Positions 57,241 through 64,000 of a DNA stretch of 64,000 bases are shown here, piece after piece (the first letter of the stretch is position 1; each line of letters begins with the position of its first letter). The notes below the pieces were generated by a model. It saw only the letters and a program-made list of their open reading frames with translations. It did no database searches and was not told the DNA's origin. The position numbers and the translations under genes are program-made. Source of the DNA: RCIO01 sp040880025. GTDB taxonomy: Bacteria; Pseudomonadota; Alphaproteobacteria; Rhizobiales; Rhizobiaceae. The DNA is taken from NCBI GenBank assembly GCA_040880025.1, contig JBBDJD010000007.1, positions 324,582 through 388,581 of the forward strand. The letters run 5' to 3'.

Positions 57241-58713
57241 ATGAAACGATCCGTGCTGACCGTGTTCGCGTTGGCGTTGGTGACGACGGCGAGCCAGGCG
57301 CAGGGTGTGTCCGGGCTGGGTTCGGTATTGGAGCACCCGAATGCCCCCTCTCTGCTTCACGAGGCGCAATACGACGTTCGCGAGGTGGAGAGCTATATCG
57401 ACCAATACGGCCGCGAGGTTCTCTGGGATCCCCGCACCGGTCGCATCATCGGTATCGTGCCGCCCGGCGAACGACGCTATGTGACACCGTCCGAGCGCTG
57501 GGAAGCGCGTCGGCGCGAACTCGGCCGAGACGATGGGCGGAGCGGCGAACGCACGCCGCTTGGTGAACGCCTGCGCCGCGAACTGGAGACCCACCTCGGC
57601 CTGCGCGAGGCGCCGGATAACGAGTTTGAAGGGCGGGCGCTCGAGCCGGAATATGCGCGCCCACGCGACGGCTTTCCCGAAGCCCCGCGCTTGCCCGGCG
57701 TGGCGCCGCGCGACCAGGTCGAACGCAGGCCGCTGGGCGAGCCTGACGCACCAGCCGATGTTCTCGAAAACGGCGACGAGGAGTTCGCGGCCATTCCCGG
57801 GGACGAACCTGAAATCATCACCAGACCGGACATGGAGCCGGGCGTCGATCCTTCGCTGACCGGAAAGGGTGCGTCGGACGAGATTGCGAAGATCCAGATC
57901 CTGCTTGACCGCGCCGGCCTGTCCCCGGGCGTCATCGACGGCCACATGGGCGACAACGTCAACAAGGCGATCTCCGCCTACAGGGACAAGACCGGCCGGG
58001 CGCTCCGGACCTACGATTCCGATTCCGTCGAGGAGGCGCTGGCCGAGACCGGCGGTGACGCCTTTGTCGAATACACGATCACCGCGGTCGATGCGGCCGG
58101 GCCATATGTAGCCTCCGTGCCGGACGACTATGGCGAAAAGGCCAAGCTCGAACGGCTGCCCTATACCTCTGTCGTCGAGGCGCTCGCCGAGCGCTTCCAT
58201 ATGGACGAAAGCTATCTGAAGGCGCTCAATCGGGGCGCCAATTTCGACCGGCCAGGCACGGTCATCAAGGTGGTCAATGTCGGTTCCGCGCTGACGGGAT
58301 CGGTGGCGCGCATTGTTGCCTACAAGAGCCAGAAGCAAGTTCGGGCTTACGACGAAACGGGGCGTTTGCTCGCTGCCTATCCCGCGACCATCGGATCGAC
58401 CGACACACCATCGCCGACCGGCACCGTGACGGTGGAACGGATCGCCTTCGATCCTGAATACACCTATAATCCGAAAGTCAATTTCAAACAGGGCGAGAAC
58501 GACCGCGTGCTGACCATCCCCCCGGGCCCGAATGGTCCGGTCGGCTCGATCTGGATTGCGCTGTCGAAGCCGACCTACGGCATACATGGCACGCCCGAGC
58601 CGTCCAAGATCGGCAAGACCTACAGTCATGGCTGTGTGCGGCTGACGAACTGGGATGCCACCGAACTGGCGAAAATGGTTGCGGTGGGCACCATAGTCGA
58701 GTTTGTGGAGTAA
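57241..58713 (+). CDS. L,D-transpeptidase (YkuD) with peptidoglycan-binding domain
   Basis: A 490-residue exported enzyme that forms 3-3 peptidoglycan cross-links or anchors proteins. Start MKRSVLTVFALALVTTASQA is a signal peptide; upstream in-frame codons from 57172 are not signal-like. A long basic/acidic N-terminal region of about 180 residues (RWEARRRELGRDDGRSGERT) precedes a PG-binding-1-like segment (IQILLDRAGLSPGVIDGHMG) and the YkuD domain (about 355-490) with HGTPEP and catalytic SHGCVRLTN (about 463-471). Confidence 0.93.
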   Translation: MKRSVLTVFALALVTTASQAQGVSGLGSVLEHPNAPSLLHEAQYDVREVESYIDQYGREVLWDPRTGRIIGIVPPGERRYVTPSERWEARRRELGRDDGRSGERTPLGERLRRELETHLGLREAPDNEFEGRALEPEYARPRDGFPEAPRLPGVAPRDQVERRPLGEPDAPADVLENGDEEFAAIPGDEPEIITRPDMEPGVDPSLTGKGASDEIAKIQILLDRAGLSPGVIDGHMGDNVNKAISAYRDKTGRALRTYDSDSVEEALAETGGDAFVEYTITAVDAAGPYVASVPDDYGEKAKLERLPYTSVVEALAERFHMDESYLKALNRGANFDRPGTVIKVVNVGSALTGSVARIVAYKSQKQVRAYDETGRLLAAYPATIGSTDTPSPTGTVTVERIAFDPEYTYNPKVNFKQGENDRVLTIPPGPNGPVGSIWIALSKPTYGIHGTPEPSKIGKTYSHGCVRLTNWDATELAKMVAVGTIVEFVE

Positions 58714-58771
58714 CCCCTTGCGCGCGGCTGCCCGGTTGCCGCGGGTGCCGGCATCTCGGTAGTGTCAGGCG

Positions 58772-60340
58772 ATGCACCCTGCCAACGAAACCGCGCTGCC
58801 GCCAATCGCTCAGGCACCGGCGCCAGACCTGAAGACTTTCTGCCCGAAACAGCGCAGGCGCTATGTTCTCGTCGCCGCCATCCTGGCATCGTCGCTTGGT
58901 TTCATCGACGGGTCAGTGGTGTCGATCGCGATACCCGCAATCCGGGTCGATATCGGCGCGACGCTCCCCGAAGCGCAGTGGATCTCCAACGCCTATGCGC
59001 TGATGCTGTCGGCGCTGATCCTTGCCGGCGGAGCACTGGGCGACCGTGTGGGGCTCAGGCGCAGCTTTGCCGCCGGCATCGCCCTGTTCATCGTCGCATC
59101 GCTCCTGTGCGCTTTAGCGCCGACACCGGCACTGCTGATCGCGGCGCGCGTTGTTCAGGGCATTGGCGCGGCGGTGATGGTTCCCGGCAGCCTGGCGATC
59201 ATCGCCAAGGCTTATCCGAAGGCGGAGCGCGGGCGCGCGATCGGCCTCTGGGCGGCTTCGTCGGCACTGACGACCGCTTTGGGGCCGGTGATTGGCGGAA
59301 TCGTGCTGTCGACATTCGATGAGTCGGTCTGGCGCTGGATATTCGCCATCAACCTGCCGCTGGGAGGCATCGCGTTCTATCTGCTGATGGCCAAGGTTCC
59401 GCCCGATGAAGCCAGGCCGCGACGCCAGGTGGATTTCGGCGGAGCGCTTCTTGCGACGGTGTCGCTCGGCGGCATCGCGCTCGGGCTTACATTGCTTTCC
59501 GGCGAGATGACGTTTGCGGGTTTCAACGCGCCAACAGTGCTGATTGCCTTCGGGTTCGCCCTGGTGCTGCTGTTCCTGTGGTGGGAAGCGCGACATCCCG
59601 AGCCGATGATGGAACTGGGCCTGTTTCGCGAACGCTCCTTCTCCGGCGCGAACCTGGCTACCTTTTTTCTCTATTTTGCTCTGTCGGCGGTGTTGTTTTA
59701 TCTGCCGATGATGCTGATCGCCGGTTGGGGTCTCCGGGAATCCACGGTCGGCTTCGTGTTCCTGCCACTGTCGGCGGCAATCGCTTTGTTGTCGAGGCCG
59801 GTCGGCAAACTCTCGGACCGGATCGGCCCGAGACTGCCGATGACCGCCGGCAGCCTCGTGGTGGCCGCCGCATTCGGCGGACTCGGCTATCTCGCCGGTT
59901 CCGGCATCCATCAGTTCTGGGGCGGCGTCTTCGTGATGATGATCGTGATGGGGCTGGGCATGGCGCTCGTTGTCTCCCCGCTGTCGATCGCCGTCATGAC
60001 AGCCATCGAGGACAAGGATACGGGCGCGGCCTCAGGCATCAACAATGCGGTGTCGCGTATTGCCGGTCTGGTGGCTGTCGCCGCGCTGGGCTCGGTAGCC
60101 GCAATCCGGTTTGCGGCGGTCGCGACAGGAGAGGGGTCGGGTGACATCCCGAGCTTCGGCGAGGTGCCGCAAACCGAACTGACCGCCTCGCTCGAAGCTT
60201 TGCGGGTCGAGGCGAGCGACCAGGCGTTCGCCGCCGTCGCATGGTTTTCCGCCGCCGGAAGCCTTGTGGCCGCAATCATATCCTGGATGACGGCGCCGGG
60301 CGGCAGACGGGGCGAAACGATTGCCGCAGCTGACGTCTAA
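58772..60340 (+). CDS. MFS efflux transporter, DHA2 (EmrB/QacA) type
   Basis: A 522-residue inner-membrane proton antiporter with about 14 helices. Diagnostic segments are ILASSLGFIDGSVVSIAIPA (TM1 with the D of motif D1), GGALGDRVGLRRSFAAGIAL (motif A) and ARVVQGIGAAVMVPGSLAII (motif C-like). Substrate unknown; members export drugs and toxic organics. Its stop overlaps that of the convergent M23 peptidase gene. Confidence 0.92.
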   Translation: MHPANETALPPIAQAPAPDLKTFCPKQRRRYVLVAAILASSLGFIDGSVVSIAIPAIRVDIGATLPEAQWISNAYALMLSALILAGGALGDRVGLRRSFAAGIALFIVASLLCALAPTPALLIAARVVQGIGAAVMVPGSLAIIAKAYPKAERGRAIGLWAASSALTTALGPVIGGIVLSTFDESVWRWIFAINLPLGGIAFYLLMAKVPPDEARPRRQVDFGGALLATVSLGGIALGLTLLSGEMTFAGFNAPTVLIAFGFALVLLFLWWEARHPEPMMELGLFRERSFSGANLATFFLYFALSAVLFYLPMMLIAGWGLRESTVGFVFLPLSAAIALLSRPVGKLSDRIGPRLPMTAGSLVVAAAFGGLGYLAGSGIHQFWGGVFVMMIVMGLGMALVVSPLSIAVMTAIEDKDTGAASGINNAVSRIAGLVAVAALGSVAAIRFAAVATGEGSGDIPSFGEVPQTELTASLEALRVEASDQAFAAVAWFSAAGSLVAAIISWMTAPGGRRGETIAAADV

Positions 60341-62271
60341 TTGACGGCAGCGACCTTGAGCGGTGATGACGTGTCCTCGATCAGGAGTTCGTCAATGCGC
60401 TCGCGGGCGCGTGTGAAGGCAGCGAGTTCCTGGTCCTTCAGCACCCGGCTGACCGGAAGGCGGACACGCATCGGATCGACCTTGGCACCATTGACCAGCA
60501 ATTCGTAGTGAAGGTGGGCGCCGGTCGCGAGTCCGGTCGCGCCGACATAGCCGATGACCTGACCCTGGCGCACCTGCGCGCCTTCGACAACGCCTTTTGC
60601 GATGCCGCTCTGGTGGCTGTAGGAAGTCTTGTAGCCATTGGAGTGGCGGATCACCGTCTGCCGGCCGTAGCCGCCCGACCAGCCGGCTTCCTCGACGACG
60701 CCGTTGCCAGCCGCGATAATGGGGGTTCCGCGCGGGGCCGACCAGTCGACGCCGGTGTGCATCCTGGAGTAGCGCAGGATCGGGTGGCGGCGCATGCCGA
60801 AGCCGGACCGGAAATTGCCGTTCGGAACGGGGTTGCGCAACAGGAACTGGCGGGCGCTGCGCCCTTCCTTGTCGAAATAGTCGATGGTGCCGTCTTCCAT
60901 CTGGAAGCGGTAGAAAGTGCGGGTGGCGCCGTTAAAGGTGGCGCTGACGTAAAGGAGCTCGGACTCGTCGGAAGCGCCGCCATCCTCGAGCGGGCTCGAG
61001 AAGAAAACCTCGATCCGGTCCGACGGGTTGAGGCGCGACTGGAAGTCGACATCGGACGCCAGCAGCTTGATGGTCTGCCTGGTCATGTCCTTGGTCAGGC
61101 CATAGGAATAGGCCGCCCGGAAAATGCCGTCATAGACCGAGGGCAGATCGCCGCGCACGTAGACGGGCGGCGAATCCTCGAATGCCGTCAGAATCTCGGG
61201 GTTGAGCTCCGGTTCGTCGCCCGGCACGAACTGGCCGCGATCATCGATGGCGATCGACAGCAGATGATCCTTGCCCGTGTAGATGCTGGAGCGCACGATG
61301 CGGCTCTTGTCACCGCGTGTTTCTATGCCGACGCGGAGAACGGTGCCGGCCTTGAGCCGGGAGCCCCCAAGAAGCTTGGTGAGCGCCTCCGTCATGCCGC
61401 CGACATCCTGTTCGGCGTATCCGGATTCGACGAAGGCATCCATGATCTCGCGATCGGCGCGGAACGGAATGATATCCTCGGCGAACTCCGTCACCTGCTC
61501 GCCCGTGTCCTGACGGTGCGCGACGGAGACGTTTTCGGGAACAATCCTCACGCCGTAATTGCCGCCGAGCGCTTGAACGGCCAGCGAAACCTGACCGAAG
61601 CGTTCGGGGTCGACATAATGCAGCGACGCAACCCGCACCGCCCCGTCTGTGAGGACAGACCCGGTGGTGCGCACGACTTCCTCGACCTCGGCGGCGGATA
61701 GATCGCTCGCCTCGTCGAACGACGCCGTTCCCATGGGGAATTCCACCGTGCGGAGGCTGACCTCGCTTTCGACCTTGGCGCCATAGATAAGGCCGGTCGT
61801 CGCGGACTGGACGGCGCCGTCTTCGGCGAAGACGGCGAGCGGATCGAAGGAGGGATAGTCGCGCTGCGTCGTGTGACCGGCGGCCAGAGCCATTTTCACA
61901 TGCTCGAACGGCACGGTGCGCACGAGGTTGCGGTCGCCGGACGAAATGATTGTCGAGACTTCCATTCTCCGGCGGTCACGGGCGCGGCTGAGAGTGCGCG
62001 GCGAGACCACGCGCGCCGCCTTGGCTTCGGCGTCGCGGGAGGCGAGCAAGCCGAGGCTGGCGACTTCGGGCGGCGTGGCAAGCTGTTCGTGACCGTCGAG
62101 GGCGGCCAGCAGGGCCACGCCCATGAGAACGCTCGATGTGATTCCAGTCAGGAAGGTTCCGGAAAGCCAGCGGGCCGACACTTCACGCCTGTCGGGCGTG
62201 GCATTGCGTCCGTCACCGGCGACCGGGGGCTCGTTGCCGAGTGCGGCTATCGCTCGTTCGGTGTTTCTCAT
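60337..62271 (-). CDS. M23 family metallopeptidase (LytM-like)
   Basis: A 644-residue membrane-anchored peptidoglycan endopeptidase or activator. Start placed at MRNTERAIAALGNEPPVAGD, as in rhizobial relatives; ATG 62325 and further upstream codons are alternatives. One N-terminal transmembrane helix (about 45-66, TGITSSVLMGVALLAAL) leads into a long periplasmic region with tandem OapA/LysM-like domains (VGGMTEALTKLLGGSRLKAG). The C-terminal M23 domain shows SRMHTGVDWSAPRG and GAHLHYELLVNGAKVDP with the zinc ligands HxxxD and HxH. Convergent with the MFS gene. Confidence 0.92.
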   Translation of the reverse strand: MRNTERAIAALGNEPPVAGDGRNATPDRREVSARWLSGTFLTGITSSVLMGVALLAALDGHEQLATPPEVASLGLLASRDAEAKAARVVSPRTLSRARDRRRMEVSTIISSGDRNLVRTVPFEHVKMALAAGHTTQRDYPSFDPLAVFAEDGAVQSATTGLIYGAKVESEVSLRTVEFPMGTASFDEASDLSAAEVEEVVRTTGSVLTDGAVRVASLHYVDPERFGQVSLAVQALGGNYGVRIVPENVSVAHRQDTGEQVTEFAEDIIPFRADREIMDAFVESGYAEQDVGGMTEALTKLLGGSRLKAGTVLRVGIETRGDKSRIVRSSIYTGKDHLLSIAIDDRGQFVPGDEPELNPEILTAFEDSPPVYVRGDLPSVYDGIFRAAYSYGLTKDMTRQTIKLLASDVDFQSRLNPSDRIEVFFSSPLEDGGASDESELLYVSATFNGATRTFYRFQMEDGTIDYFDKEGRSARQFLLRNPVPNGNFRSGFGMRRHPILRYSRMHTGVDWSAPRGTPIIAAGNGVVEEAGWSGGYGRQTVIRHSNGYKTSYSHQSGIAKGVVEGAQVRQGQVIGYVGATGLATGAHLHYELLVNGAKVDPMRVRLPVSRVLKDQELAAFTRARERIDELLIEDTSSPLKVAAVN

Positions 62272-62585
62272 CCCCGGTCGGAAGCTTTCCGTTCCAAATG
62301 CTTCTCGTAATACGCGCCACGACATTTGCCTGTCATGTTCCGGCAAGTCAACGAAGTCCGGCCAAGGCAGACTCCTATGGTTATGACGGGCAAAGCAGGC
62401 GCGTCCCCGACGCCTGAGAAACCCCTCTCGGACAGTCGGTAGACAGATGCGGTATGGCCCGAATTTGGCCCCAATGTGGCCCTGCGCGACGGGGCGACAA
62501 AATAGATGGCGCGGGATGGTCCTTTCACCGACATAGGGCAGCCGGCGAGAGCGTCGCAAAAAAATCAAAAAAGATCGGAATCGCT
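62272..62585. other. Spacer upstream of the rRNA promoter
   Basis: About 300 bases between the M23 peptidase start and the rRNA promoter. Frames here are short extensions of the peptidase reading and I see no separate gene. An A-rich stretch (AAAAAATCAAAAAAGATCGG near 62558-62580) directly upstream of the -35 box resembles an UP element. Confidence 0.4.
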
Positions 62586-62615
62586 GTTGACACCAAAAGC
62601 AGGCGACGACTATAT
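62586..62615 (+). promoter_or_regulatory. rRNA operon promoter
   Basis: TTGACA (62586-62591) and TATATA (62610-62615; or CTATAT with a 17-base spacer) form a strong sigma-70 promoter about 350 bases before 16S, with an A-rich UP-like region upstream. Confidence 0.75.
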
Positions 62616-62757
62616 ACGCCCCACAACGAGGGCGGCACGCCGCTGGCGGCACTGTAGTTCGCCCTTGTTTCTGAAATCAAGAGAGCCGCGTGAGCGACAC
62701 TCAACCGGGCCCGAAGCCGAAAAGCCGAGTGGTCCAAGACGTTGTTTTTGTGACGTC

Positions 62758-62769
62758 TGTTCTTTGACA
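62758..62769 (+). promoter_or_regulatory. boxA-like antitermination element in the rRNA leader
   Basis: TGTTCTTTGACA closely resembles boxA of rRNA leaders, the NusB/S10 binding element. It lies about 145 bases after the promoter in the 16S leader; the rest of the leader holds no gene. Confidence 0.6.
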
Positions 62770-62961
62770 ATTGAATATGGAAGAAAGAGAAACGTGGGCG
62801 GCAGAGTGCTCGCGAGATGGAAGGGTTTCGACCTGACCATTTCAAATGAGACTTTGGCGGTTCACGTTTCGAGAGAAAAGTTACACTTTGTGTGAAAATA
62901 CAAAGGTGTGAATGTTCTCGTCGATTCAAGCGTGACCTAGAAAAGCCAAATATCAAAATCT

Positions 62962-64000
<1,039 letters not shown>

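Noticed and set aside
60508..61701. 397-codon plus-strand frame
   Set aside because: Antisense shadow of the M23 peptidase gene; composition typical of GC-rich antisense frames.
62506..62895. 129-codon frame in the rRNA leader
   Set aside because: It spans the rRNA promoter and boxA-like element and has no protein-like features.

Overview
The window is a dense, GC-rich chromosomal segment from an alphaproteobacterium of the order Hyphomicrobiales (Rhizobiales), probably Phyllobacteriaceae/Rhizobiaceae-like. The evidence is the gene set and order (tolB-pal-cpoB-tilS-ftsH-glmM; serC-serA; purA; rpoH; secA; argJ; lysC-ptsP-prfA-prmC; a DUF4167 gene; clpB), CtrA-type TTAA-N7-TTAA boxes, an Omp25/Omp31-like porin pair and an alphaproteobacterial 16S rRNA gene at the right end. 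Genus cannot be settled by eye.

Layout. 1-6213: envelope and housekeeping block: the 3' part of tolB, pal, cpoB, tilS and ftsH. 6214-11409: an accessory insert between ftsH and glmM. It holds a secreted hypothetical protein, an ATGA-coupled pair of small genes (a CxxC zinc-knuckle protein plus a partner), an AT-rich gene-free tract, a TetR regulator with a palindromic operator, and a parallel beta-helix protein paired with an SO2930-type diheme cytochrome. 11410-17895: glmM, two paralogous outer-membrane barrel genes each with a CtrA box, then a serC-serA operon behind a structured leader. 17916-25012: EamA exporter, purA, a large unknown membrane-anchored protein, rpoH, an RluD-type pseudouridine synthase, a small membrane protein and a VOC protein. 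25080-34327: tRNA-Glu(CTC), a giant multi-PAS hybrid histidine kinase, a CelD-like acetyltransferase with a Wzx-like flippase, two small unknown genes and an MFS transporter. 34352-41545: secA, parvulin, argJ, GNAT, mutT, a small membrane protein and an orphan Flp pilin. 41562-46678: methyltransferase, comF, grxC, nitrilase-like hydrolase, DUF1178, ubiG and a hypothetical gene flanked by REP-like inverted repeats. 47234-58713: lysC, ptsP, prfA, prmC, DUF4167 protein with a poly-Asn tract, clpB, MmcQ-like protein and an L,D-transpeptidase. 58772-62271: an EmrB/QacA-type MFS exporter convergent with an M23 peptidase. 62272-64000: rRNA promoter, leader and the 5' part of 16S rRNA.

Several genes fit together. 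Tol-Pal/CpoB, the L,D-transpeptidase, the M23 peptidase and glmM all serve envelope and peptidoglycan maintenance. rpoH lies in the same window as two likely targets, ftsH and clpB, both with sigma-32-like promoters. serC-serA, lysC and argJ are amino-acid biosynthesis genes.

Most of the window is conserved backbone. The strongest candidates for something little described are the coupled small-gene pair at 7076-7683 and the TetR/beta-helix/diheme-cytochrome cassette at 8147-11216, both inside the ftsH-glmM insert. All calls were made by reading the sequence; no database search was run.
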